From Methanomassiliicoccales archaeon UBA147 (GTDB lineage Archaea > Thermoplasmatota > Thermoplasmata > SG8-5), in NCBI GenBank assembly GCA_002496385.1, contig DAJR01000006.1:1-16578 (forward strand): a stretch of 16,578 bases of DNA, read 5' to 3'. Within the stretch, counting starts at the first letter, position 1. Each line of letters begins with the position of its first letter. Shown here piece after piece: positions 6,401 to 11,867 of this stretch. The notes under the pieces are model-generated. The model was not told the origin of the DNA and ran no database searches. It worked only from the letters and a program-made list of their open reading frames with translations. The translations under genes were made by a program, and so were the position numbers.

Positions 6401-9263
6401 TACCATTACTGAAATTGATAGAAACCACGCCCTCGGGAAGCTTTGTCTCGAAGCGGACCATGTCGGGTAAAATTTTAATTAGTTCACCCTCAATTCCCAG
6501 ATGGTATTCTCCGGCTTCAATTTTCGCTTTGATCTCCTTCGCGGGCAAAACCTTCAACATTCGGGCGATCTTACTCTTCCTTTGTTTATACGATTTCCCA
6601 ATAGCTTTCGGGTTCGGAACCACAATAAGCTCCTGACCAGCCCATTCCTGGTTCTCAGGTACGAGTTCGAGTTCTTTCACGTTTGCCTGATCCTTAATTA
6701 AATCCGAAAACATCCGGACAGCGGATGTGACTTCCTCTTTTGCGGCGCTGATTGTCATCTTTTTTATTGGCCATCTCAATCCCAGTCCGATGTCTTGGCG
6801 GAATTTCTGTGTGGCTTTTACAATGGTCCTCGCCTGATTCATGCCGCGCTCCATTCCCTCGGCAAGTCTTGAGCCATCGGTTTCCGGCCAAGGAACCATG
6901 CTTACACTGAGTTCCTTGCCATCGAGTTCTTGATAGATTGCTTCCGCAATGTGTGGAATGAAAGGTGAGGATATCACAGAGAGCCTTGACAAAACCTCAC
7001 GGTAGGTGGAATAAACCGCTTCTTTGTCCGGAGTCAGGCCTTCTTTCCACATGCGCTCCCTGGTAATCTTAACATACCATCGTGATAGATCATCCAGTAT
7101 GAAGTCCTGAATATGCTTGCATGCCAAATGCATCCTCATGCTTTCCATTTCTCTTTTGACATCGTGGGACAGCGATTCAATCCTTGAAAGAATCCAAAGG
7201 TCTTCCTGCCTAAGTTCGCCTTTGGACCTTGCCAATACATTCTCTGTTGGCTCCCAACGGTCCATGCTCATGTAGGAAGTGGTGAAGGAATAGCAGTTCC
7301 AAAGGATTTTGAGGACAGAGTAGCATTTTTTCACGCCGCCGGGATTGAACATGGCGGGTTCCGTCGGGTCCATTCCGAGCATATAAAGCCTGAGTGCATC
7401 GATTCCATGGTTTTCTATCGCTGATTCGGTTGATATTCTCTCTTTGTTAGGAATATCCACTTCAATGTCGTGAAGCGTTCCATGTGCCAAAACCTTTCTG
7501 AAAGGAATCTTGTTGAATAGCATGGCTCCTGTAAATATCTGATTATAAAACCAACCTTTTGACTGCTCCTGCCCCTCCGCAACCCAGTCTGCAGGCCATA
7601 CATCCTTGAATGTCTTCTTCTTTCTGGGATAGGCCAGCTGGCCCCATGATGCTATGCTGGAATCGAACCAGACATCTACAATGTCGGGAACCCTTTTCAT
7701 CAGGCCGCCGCATTTTGGGCATTCGAGGCTGACGCTGTCTATCCACGGGCGGTGGAGGTTCATATCTTCCTTGTAGCCGCTTGCGTCCTCAAGCTCCTTA
7801 ACGCTGCCTACAACCAGGGTGTGACCGCAGACGTCGGCAATGCATTCCCATATGGGCAGGGGTGTACCCCAGAATCTCTGTCGGGATATGCACCAGTCAT
7901 GCCCCTTGGAGACCCAGTCATGTTGTCGCGTCGTGCCGAAATTCTCTGGGTACCAGTGGGCGCCTTTGACAATCTTTAGCATGACATCCTGAAGGTCTGC
8001 TGATTTCAGGAACCACTGCTCTGTGGCCCGGTTAACAATGGGGGATTTGCATCTCCAACAATGTCCGCCTTTGTGAAGGTGCATCGAATTTGAAAGAACG
8101 AACCGTAGGGTCTTCATGTCGGCCAGGATACTGTTGTTTGCCTCTATGGTGTCGAGGCCGGCATATTTCATTCCGATTTCAGTTGTCAAAACGCCTCTTT
8201 CGTCTACGGGGGAGAAAATAGGAAGTGAATACGCTTCTCCGATCTTTGAGTCGGCGATGCCGAGTCCCGGAGAGATGTATACGCAGCCAGTGTGGCTGTC
8301 ATGAACCGAATCAATGGCGATTATCTTATGGCACCACTCACCTTCCGCGGTCTTGTGGAATGGGATATCCGCCATCAGGGGATGGAAGAAACCGAGGTTC
8401 TCGAGAGACCGGCCTTTGACGGTCTCGACGATTTCATACGCCTCTATCCCGGCTGCTCCCGCTATCTCTTCCACGTGGGATTCCAGCACGATAATGATAC
8501 TCTTCCTTCCGCCCTGCCTTATGGCCACCCGAGCATAGTTTAGGTCAGGGTGAACTGCAATGGCCAGACAGCCGGCAAAGGTCCACGGTGTTGTTGACCA
8601 AACGATGATGTATTCGTCGCGGCGACCCTTTATGGGAATCTTGAAATAGACGGAATGGCCTTCTTTTTCCTTATACCTCACTTCCCCCTGGGCCAACGGA
8701 GATTCGCATCTCGGACACCACGAAGTCACCTGTTTTCGCTTTTCAAGTATCTTCTTTTCGTGCGCCTGCTTCAATGACCACCAAACGCTTTCAAGATATG
8801 ATGTGTCGGCAGTGAGATAAGGATTTTGCCAGTCCATCCATATCCCCAGGTTCTTGTATTGCTCTGTCATTTTGGTCTTGTATTCATTGGCATAGTCAAT
8901 GCATTTATTAACAAACTGCTCGACGCCAATCTCTTCAATCTGGCGTTTTGATGTTATGCCAAGGCTTTCCTCGACCTTGACCTCTACCGGAAGCCCATGC
9001 ATGTCGAATCCGGGCCTGTCAAGCACGTTGAAACCCTGCAATTTCATGAAACGGATATAGGCGTCCTTGAGAAGCTTGTTCCAGGCCATGCCAAGGGTCA
9101 CGGATCCGGTTGTGAAAGGAGGTCCATCAACGAAATAGAACGGTTTGCAACTCACCTTTGAATTCTTGTCCCTCGTGTAAGCGTAAGTCCTTGCCCAGTA
9201 GTTCTTGATTTTCTGTTCGACACGGAACGGATCGAATTCTTTCACAGGAGTTCTTATTTTCAA
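498..9263 (-). CDS. ileS: Isoleucyl-tRNA synthetase-like giant fusion protein with HhH/zinc-ribbon/TPR modules and C-terminal DUF835
   Basis: One open frame of 2921 codons. The start is TTG (9261-9263), chosen because GAGGGG lies just upstream and the only nearby ATG (9278-9280) runs into TAG after four codons. Residues 1 to about 1045 follow archaeal IleRS: Rossmann core, editing insertion (TTPWTF; HTGCVYISPG), WCISRQRFWG, DVWFDSS, an anticodon-binding domain (WILSRIESL, DDLSRWYVK) and the C-terminal segment. The HIGH position reads TLGM (56-59), and the KMSKS loop is replaced by a shorter VDIPNKER (602-609). Beyond this lie an HhH-like segment plus zinc ribbon (about 1050-1150), three HhH/zinc-ribbon/TPR-like modules (about 1338-1500, 1648-1816, 2453-2617), long Glu/Pro/Asp/His-rich linkers, and a DUF835 domain (about 2771-2921; GIILLDGIEYLI, LWLS). 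Ordinary archaeal IleRS is near 1,050 residues. I infer a cytoplasmic, tRNA-Ile-related protein with a scaffold or sensor tail. Catalytic activity is doubtful. Confidence 0.88.
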   Translation of the reverse strand: MKIRTPVKEFDPFRVEQKIKNYWARTYAYTRDKNSKVSCKPFYFVDGPPFTTGSVTLGMAWNKLLKDAYIRFMKLQGFNVLDRPGFDMHGLPVEVKVEESLGITSKRQIEEIGVEQFVNKCIDYANEYKTKMTEQYKNLGIWMDWQNPYLTADTSYLESVWWSLKQAHEKKILEKRKQVTSWCPRCESPLAQGEVRYKEKEGHSVYFKIPIKGRRDEYIIVWSTTPWTFAGCLAIAVHPDLNYARVAIRQGGRKSIIIVLESHVEEIAGAAGIEAYEIVETVKGRSLENLGFFHPLMADIPFHKTAEGEWCHKIIAIDSVHDSHTGCVYISPGLGIADSKIGEAYSLPIFSPVDERGVLTTEIGMKYAGLDTIEANNSILADMKTLRFVLSNSMHLHKGGHCWRCKSPIVNRATEQWFLKSADLQDVMLKIVKGAHWYPENFGTTRQHDWVSKGHDWCISRQRFWGTPLPIWECIADVCGHTLVVGSVKELEDASGYKEDMNLHRPWIDSVSLECPKCGGLMKRVPDIVDVWFDSSIASWGQLAYPRKKKTFKDVWPADWVAEGQEQSKGWFYNQIFTGAMLFNKIPFRKVLAHGTLHDIEVDIPNKERISTESAIENHGIDALRLYMLGMDPTEPAMFNPGGVKKCYSVLKILWNCYSFTTSYMSMDRWEPTENVLARSKGELRQEDLWILSRIESLSHDVKREMESMRMHLACKHIQDFILDDLSRWYVKITRERMWKEGLTPDKEAVYSTYREVLSRLSVISSPFIPHIAEAIYQELDGKELSVSMVPWPETDGSRLAEGMERGMNQARTIVKATQKFRQDIGLGLRWPIKKMTISAAKEEVTSAVRMFSDLIKDQANVKELELVPENQEWAGQELIVVPNPKAIGKSYKQRKSKIARMLKVLPAKEIKAKIEAGEYHLGIEGELIKILPDMVRFETKLPEGVVSINFSNGILYFDTKMDDELMAEGFAREIIRRIQQMRKEAGLDPEEYIKLRIKLDEAMLDLLDKWLEKIADSTRASQMEIVDDVTEDEYIVEWPIQEETVLIGITPLNIRKAMNVFNGLKEIDNELALAIVESGILTASDFLEKDRDEILKISGMNHSKYRKLKEFLELPEEKRLESLESACPLCNGPVEPGSATCQRCGKDIVGDEDLLVEIIRSVEYEDEPEYAQESVREKVKKVKKKKAPAEDEPEDEIVKMASDGKESDTQDDSLAAEIIDSIDVGEDQAPRAKSVGAVRESLTESPEKNSLDMLETLESQDRLVDQILQVEAHQKTVRPYEETTRMKPIQESFLAEPEHEAEQDQGTEHEGNGTDFYVDTEDSEEEKYTSDGEDPETEHAICHIAETFDIKKTAAKILYNEGYTTPESLAIATEDELREIRGIGKITARRIVQKSTDDESKICSLCNAIVPVNSPVCTRCGVKFVIPTEPGPDESGVAPPGLPYKKPMKEPSDSDLLHSKALTLKDAGRYEEALQATREGLEISPEDGRLQNLQSELQDKLHTPVGQTAPLGPYREPEKRMAEELSQAVAGKGHAAKEEVEHEPVPRGKQEPFIEPEPQSRPGDEFYVRDRSEAINEEGHINEGAVDLTSGRHDEGNEPEVRESGLRDSQTADRVFPSDSLRESPISARYSDREGEHVTPDEKSRSKNEAISRIAETYELKNSDAKALYEYGYTSVGSLANATEDELAHSKVITKETALHIINKMSQETVTVCSTCGTRMSSAATSCPYCGVNVPREETELSPEVPDGATIEQLDEELRATPNDISLLRRKAQKLNESRQFEDALLVIYDALAISPLDQQLQDLKKEIKKKREELKHAKPMAKTQYSEAMGSKKDVVVSSEEEADYRAKRDVHEQIPEISQHDSGLDIHGRRKSTAEPDHDYTYERDKKIERKALAPEEEAPDRTSSPASKPSFDESLKERFDAHQSAEQERPEIQSSRDEPDDIAPEVLTGPERDAEGRSKQHRGGKAEHHIPAHYDENQDPEKKDIEIPFKDKARYKAKHTDSDAIPESQQHEARQDMHGRRETTAEPEHDYTFERDGKVDGKTYGSEGESSERARSHTPEAPFDESLKERYDAHQPAEQERPEIQSSRDEPDDIAPEVLTGPERDAEGRSKQHRGGKAEHRIPAHYDENQDSESYYEPREPQAEQEGQPITAEPRHDKRTSYHRENAPDWDDRSATQSATSPTEPEESMDRQYQDHYQERRPEEARERSEPFSEYPDASVRNAQEAKEHKPTPDEPHAKKLPETGTHGISATTVVLPHYEKTIVKTESPNEPHETPGQQPQIPVGESSGYEHPDDRTSPPEAITEPMQPGDDFQFETEHGRTASESNEGERVQDEPGLSEPIPQEPEPSEQKKIDEPHEIHDDEPHDDDMASSDETPEPESDNASPLGQAPGDMRQKSQSSEPLGIDLRISEKGDGNQPHATPDSGMGESTQARKDFDRGIGQDIIDPSVDRTIASIAETFEIRNSTAKNLYNHGFTSIESVSSATESDLREIGGMDEATARHIGEKASRIEIKTCPMCNAAMPVNSSSCPQCGAKLASGDEAETRSTEKNLETLEKLDKELKSNPNDIELLQSKAMTLRDMGRYEDARVVLNQAITIAPNDARLLILYDNLTGEEYSPDLPEPAAPDEPTPDDAAITESLMVVPDQTLTLLYTNNGIDSTSSEPADEHPPEEEIPRETLPEADAQAETESGEVIAEEPSIAEAPVVEVALEPEPEIMPESEELAAEESVPLSGTVVESVPEMPEHIASPGEETVAEPIVEPDDSEMKLKSSFTYLIPEERSVHSYHLFKVAMARGMPGYCVTRTFPEKVRERYELGTIPILWLSNVAKEEAVRPKDLEKLSLSLEEFLGKEGGIILLDGIEYLITNNNFITVLKLIQSLRDQVAINRSILLISINPSTMDSHQINLLKREVDSVIE
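2860..3243 (-). repeat. Intragenic direct repeat, copy 1 (456-bp period)
   Basis: This segment of the giant gene's linker repeats at 3316-3699 with a constant offset of 456 bp (152 codons). The first about 200 bp are nearly identical (from TCTTGGTTCTCATCATAATG), and the rest is diverged but alignable. In protein, both copies contain HGRR, AEP-HDYT, DESLKER and IQSSRDEPDDIAPEVLTG. The frame is kept. Confidence 0.85.
3316..3699 (-). repeat. Intragenic direct repeat, copy 2 (456-bp period)
   Basis: Partner of 2860-3243 at an offset of 456 bp. The near-identity of one half against the divergence of the other suggests a fairly recent unequal exchange or gene conversion within an older duplication. 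The encoded segment is highly charged and low in hydrophobic residues, so it is probably disordered. Confidence 0.85.
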
Positions 9264-9290
9264 TTCTACCCCTCTGTCATGTGCATATTA

Positions 9291-9341
9291 GCCATTACAA
9301 GTATTTGTAGGTAATGGAATAAAGGGTTAAAAAGGTAATGG
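9291..9341 (-). promoter_or_regulatory. Upstream region of the fusion gene: palindrome and candidate promoter
   Basis: CCATTAC (9292-9298) and GTAATGG (9311-9317) form a 7-bp inverted repeat with a 12-base centre, and GTAATGG occurs again at 9335-9341, 24 bp away. On the minus strand an A/T-rich stretch (CTTTTTAACC, about 9325-9334) could be the TATA region. The repeated heptamer looks like an operator, but the regulator is unknown. Confidence 0.4.
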
Positions 9342-9390
9342 AGCGTCAATCCCGGGCATCATTCTGAGTTATTATTAAAAATGAATTGGA

Positions 9391-9433
9391 AAATTATATA
9401 TTGGTCGTTTGATAAGGTTCATATACTTAATAG
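9391..9433 (+). promoter_or_regulatory. TATA-like promoter candidates ahead of the hairpin array
   Basis: GAAAATTATATATTGG (about 9389-9404) and TTCATATACTTAATAGG (about 9418-9434) are archaeal TATA-like boxes on the plus strand. The second is centred about 25 bases before the first hairpin unit at 9450, the normal TATA-to-start distance in archaea. This suggests plus-strand transcription of the array. Confidence 0.4.
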
Positions 9434-9449
9434 GTTGAAAGATTGTCAA

Positions 9450-9884
9450 GGAAACCAGTCTGGAGAAGTAAACTTTATCCTAACAATTAGAAAACTATGT
9501 TTGCGACTGAGACGTGTCCGCGCACTTCATTATTATTCAATCGAAGGACCAGTCGGGAGGAGTAAACTTAATCCAAACAATTGAAAACTGTGTTTGCGAC
9601 TAAGACTGGCCCGCAAGTCATAATGTAATTAAAGGACCAGTCGGGAGGAGTAAACTTAATCCAAACAATTGAAAACTGTGTTTACGACTACGACTGGTCC
9701 GCGCACTTCATTATTATTCAATCGAAGGACCAGTCGGGAGGAGTAAACTTAATCCAAACAATTGAAAACTGTGTTTGCGACTACGACTGGTCCGCACATC
9801 GCAATGTTATTAAAGGACCAGTCGGGAGGAGCAAACTTTATCCTAACAATTAGAAAACTATGTTTGCGACTACGACTGGTCCGC
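9450..9884 (+). repeat. Tandem array of five tRNA-acceptor-like hairpin units
   Basis: Units lie at 9450-9521, 9546-9613, 9634-9702, 9727-9795 and 9815-9884, 88-96 bp apart. Each starts GGACCAGTCGGGAGGAG (the first is degraded) and ends CGACTGGTCCGC, giving a 10-bp outer stem, and contains an inner stem G(T/C)AAAC with GTTT(G/A)C. The opening GCGGACCAGTCGGGA is shared with the plus-strand copy of the tRNA-Arg 3' end next door. Spacers alternate between two types (CACTTCATTATTATTCAATCGAA after units 1 and 3; an AATGT-ATTAAA type after units 2 and 4), making a higher-order period of about 181-184 bp. Units 1 and 5 share one interior variant, and units 2-4 another. There is no open reading frame. 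The function is not recognised; an RNA array, a mobile hairpin element or integration-site debris are all possible. Confidence 0.85.
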
Positions 9885-9885
9885 G

Positions 9886-9906
9886 TATGGTAATAAAAAT
9901 AAACTA
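9886..9906 (-). terminator. T-rich tRNA trailer, possible terminator
   Basis: Directly after the tRNA on the minus strand comes CTTAGTTTATTTTTATTACC. T-rich tracts are normal archaeal termination signals. It separates the tRNA from the hairpin array. Confidence 0.4.
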
Positions 9907-9908
9907 AG

Positions 9909-9982
9909 CGGACCAGTCGGGATTCGAACCCGAGTCCAAGGCTCCGGAGGCCCTGATGATATCCAAGCTACACTACTGGTCC
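9909..9982 (-). tRNA. tRNA-Arg (anticodon CCG)
   Basis: The 74-nt gene folds as a standard cloverleaf: acceptor GGACCAG/CTGGTCC (7 bp), D arm with GCTTGG in the loop, anticodon stem AGGGC/GCCTT around loop CTCCGGA (anticodon CCG, reading CGG), T arm TCGGG-TTCGAAT-CCCGA, and discriminator G. CCA is not encoded and no intron is seen. The array of hairpins downstream copies its acceptor and T-stem 3' strand. Confidence 0.93.
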
Positions 9983-10018
9983 TTGCGGTGACAATAATGC
10001 AAGGGGTAAAAACCATTC

Positions 10019-10027
10019 GGTATAAAG
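10019..10027 (-). promoter_or_regulatory. TATA box for tRNA-Arg
   Basis: The minus strand reads CTTTATACC about 40 bases before the tRNA 5' end, placing a start about 15 bases ahead of the mature tRNA. It sits just beyond the S27ae stop. Confidence 0.5.
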
Positions 10028-10037
10028 TTTCGAAAGT

Positions 10038-10214
10038 TCACTTTTTGAACTCAGTATAGCCGCAGGAACCGCACGATGATCTATTTTTATGTTCGGCCAG
10101 GAATACTCCGTCTCCGCATTTGGGGCAGTGCCTTCTCTTCCTGGATATTTTCCCGTCCTTGATTTCATAGAGATCTTTTTTGGAAGTTTTGGCTGCTTTT
10201 TTCTTTTCTGCCAT
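10038..10214 (-). CDS. rps27ae: Small ribosomal subunit protein eS31 (S27ae)
   Basis: A 58-residue protein beginning MAEKKKAAKTSKKDLYEI and ending CGYTEFKK. It carries the four-cysteine zinc ribbon CPKCG...CGSCG (Cys30, Cys33, Cys48, Cys51) after a lysine-rich N-terminus, and the KISRKRRHCPKCG stretch typical of archaeal S27ae. Archaeal versions lack the ubiquitin fusion of eukaryotes, as here. ATG follows the S24e stop by one base, so the two are translationally linked. In many euryarchaea the next gene is kae1; here it is tRNA-Arg. Confidence 0.95.
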   Translation of the reverse strand: MAEKKKAAKTSKKDLYEIKDGKISRKRRHCPKCGDGVFLAEHKNRSSCGSCGYTEFKK

Positions 10215-10215
10215 C

Positions 10216-10530
10216 TTATGCCTCCGGTTCGGCTTTCTTTTCCTGCTTTTCTACCAATTTGTTCCTCTTCAGCAGATGCTGTCTTTCAATCTTGAGGGCA
10301 TCTTCCTTGCTCGGATAGATTTTGGCATAGCCTTTGGTGTCATGTACTCCGAAAGAGGATTCCATGTGATCGACGATTACCCTGTCTTTGGGCACTTTCA
10401 ATGCCTTTGAGAGTTCCTCACGGACATTATCCCTTTTTGGTGTCTGGCTGTTCGGATGGTGCAACACGAAATGTATCTCGGTCCGCTTCAGCAGGGTGTT
10501 TTCCCGTGTTTCCTGAATTTCAAGCTCCAT
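10216..10530 (-). CDS. rps24e: Small ribosomal subunit protein eS24 (S24e)
   Basis: 104 residues beginning MELEIQETRENTLLKRTEI. The family pattern is clear: N-terminal beta strands with N-x-L-L-x-R-x-E, then HP-x-x-x-TPKR in the middle, then a VIVDHMESSFG..TKGYAKIYPSKEDA stretch and a lysine-rich C-terminal helix. It is a component of the 30S ribosomal subunit. AGGAG lies about nine bases before the ATG. The 58 bp separating it from the DUF359 gene include AAGCTTATCTAC on the minus strand, a possible TATA box, so it may have its own promoter in addition to read-through. Confidence 0.95.
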   Translation of the reverse strand: MELEIQETRENTLLKRTEIHFVLHHPNSQTPKRDNVREELSKALKVPKDRVIVDHMESSFGVHDTKGYAKIYPSKEDALKIERQHLLKRNKLVEKQEKKAEPEA

Positions 10531-10588
10531 TGTCTCGACTCCTTTTGGCGCCAGTTATCTTTTGATGTAGATAAGCTTTTTGGCGCGC

Positions 10589-11122
10589 TCATGCCTTCAT
10601 GATGCCCAGAACGTCGTTCACAAGCTTCCTGAGGCCATCATCCACATGGTGGATGGATGCGCCCATATTCGGGATTCCGTATATTATCGTTGTGTTTTCC
10701 GGTGCCAGCGCGATGCAGGCTAGAGCGGCCAGATCCTCTTCGCCTATGACAACTATACGAAGTTTCCTCGGTTCCCTGTAACCGTCCTCTATCGCTTTCC
10801 ATAGTCCAAGGGTGATCACCCCGGGGGGATTTTCGACAAAAATCTCTTGCTGAGGATACTTCGAGAATTCATCCTTGACCTCGGACATCGGCATGCGCTT
10901 GGTCATGTAATCAACGATACTCAAATCGGGTATCAGACCCAGCTTCAAAATATCCAGCGTGACAACATCTCCGACGGTGACCAGCAGATTGCCTTTCACA
11001 AGGTTGGTTTGAATCTCGTTTACAGTCCTGGCAAGAATTCCGACATTTGCTCCCAAACGGTCTCTCAGGTCATCACGAACACAATAAAGGGGTTTACCTG
11101 ACCCTGAGCGCGTATTTGCCAT
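10589..11122 (-). CDS. GTP-dependent dephospho-CoA kinase (DUF359 family)
   Basis: 177 residues from the ATG at 11120-11122 (MANTRSGSGKPLYCVRDDLR), the length usual for this family. It catalyses the last step of archaeal CoA synthesis, phosphorylating dephospho-CoA with GTP. Visible family motifs are LVTVGDVVT, L-IVDYMTKR, a VENPPGVIT segment and V-GEEDLAALACIALAP. A longer open frame to 11230 exists, but it lies entirely inside spt4 in another frame and adds non-family sequence, so it is rejected. The chosen start overlaps the end of spt4 by 29 bp, suggesting translational coupling. The position between spt4 and S24e is the standard archaeal arrangement. Confidence 0.92.
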   Translation of the reverse strand: MANTRSGSGKPLYCVRDDLRDRLGANVGILARTVNEIQTNLVKGNLLVTVGDVVTLDILKLGLIPDLSIVDYMTKRMPMSEVKDEFSKYPQQEIFVENPPGVITLGLWKAIEDGYREPRKLRIVVIGEEDLAALACIALAPENTTIIYGIPNMGASIHHVDDGLRKLVNDVLGIMKA

Positions 11123-11282
11123 TGGACTGAATCCCCATCTTTCTTGCAATCTCGGAACGGGCGTGGTCCAGTATAATAATATACCCTTGCCATTCCCTTG
11201 AGGTCGCCCCGCCGCAAGCGGTACACACATCGCCTTCGTTTATCAGACTGCAAACCTTGCAGGCTTTGACTATATCTGCCAT
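11094..11282 (-). CDS. spt4: Transcription elongation factor Spt4 (RpoE'')
   Basis: 62 residues with the zinc-binding CKVC (start) and CTACGG pairs, then TSREWQGYIIILDHARSEIARKMG, matching the archaeal Spt4 core where D-x-x-x-S-x-I-A is conserved. Spt4 pairs with Spt5 to increase RNA polymerase processivity. The start is supported by GGAGGT seven bases before ATG. It lies 18 bp after rpoE' and overlaps the DUF359 kinase gene. Confidence 0.95.
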   Translation of the reverse strand: MADIVKACKVCSLINEGDVCTACGGATSREWQGYIIILDHARSEIARKMGIQSNGKYALRVR

Positions 11283-11300
11283 CGTTAAGACCTCCGAATA

Positions 11301-11858
11301 TTAATTCTCTTTTCTGCTCATGTCTTCCTGCAGCCAATCCAGTCTTCCGAGGCTGGATTGCCTCATCGTCAGACCAATCTTGCTCTCTCTCGGGTTTCTC
11401 TCATTGACGCTGACCGTCACTATCCTTGCCCGGACATCCTGATTGACCCTTACGTCCCTGCGGCTCTCTTTTCCGATAAGCCTCTGGTTGTCGACATCGA
11501 CATCTATGTGGTCGTCCATGACCTGGCTTATGTGCAATAAACCGTCGAGCGGCCCGAATCTCACGAACGCGCCGAATTTCAGGATTTCACAGACTGAACC
11601 CTCGACCACTTCCTGGAGGTCGAGCCGGAAAACCAAGGCATCGTATTCTACATCCTGGTATACCGCACCGTCGCCGTGGACAATCCGGCCCTCGCCCACG
11701 GCCTTTATATTGGCTGTGAGCACGATGAGGCTCCTGTCGCCCACTATCTTGCCTTCGAAGCTATGCTGTGTCAGTTCCTGGGACAGTTCATCCAAATCCT
11801 CCCCAAGTCTCTCGGGGGGTATACGAATGACATCTTTCCGATGAATTTTCAGATACAT
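11301..11858 (-). CDS. rpoE1: DNA-directed RNA polymerase subunit Rpo7 (RpoE')
   Basis: 185 residues from the ATG at 11856-11858 (MYLKIHRKDVIRIPPERLG). The N-terminal tip domain (about 1-80) carries the family pattern DVIRIPP and G-GRIVHGDGAVY, and the S1 domain (about 80-175) reads VVEGSVCEILKFGAFVRFGPLDGLLHIS in two halves. Rpo7 forms the stalk with Rpo4 and helps DNA melting and RNA binding. An upstream GTG three codons earlier is in frame, but it belongs to GAGTGAT, a good ribosome-binding site for the ATG, so the later start is preferred. It is first in the minus-strand cluster with spt4 and the kinase. Confidence 0.95.
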   Translation of the reverse strand: MYLKIHRKDVIRIPPERLGEDLDELSQELTQHSFEGKIVGDRSLIVLTANIKAVGEGRIVHGDGAVYQDVEYDALVFRLDLQEVVEGSVCEILKFGAFVRFGPLDGLLHISQVMDDHIDVDVDNQRLIGKESRRDVRVNQDVRARIVTVSVNERNPRESKIGLTMRQSSLGRLDWLQEDMSRKEN

Positions 11859-11867
11859 GAGAATCAC

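Noticed and set aside
9450..9884. CRISPR array
   Set aside because: The repeated part is about 70 nt and diverged, the intervening parts are about 20-27 nt and themselves alternate between two types, and no cas genes are present.
9746..9884. Integrase attachment site (attL/attR) next to the tRNA
   Set aside because: Only 15 bases are shared with the tRNA and no integrase gene or second tRNA fragment is seen. It is kept only as one possible origin of the array.
9909..9982. tRNA-Gly (TCC) reading of the tRNA
   Set aside because: Placing TCC as the anticodon shifts the stem and breaks pairing. The 5-bp stem AGGGC/GCCTT fixes the loop as CTCCGGA and the anticodon as CCG.
10589..11230. 213-residue form of the DUF359 kinase
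   Set aside because: The extra 36 residues come from reading spt4 in the wrong frame and do not belong to the family. The ATG at 11122 gives the normal length.
11301..11867. GTG start for rpoE'
   Set aside because: The GTG lies in GAGTGAT, a good ribosome-binding site for the ATG three codons later, and homologues start near M-Y.
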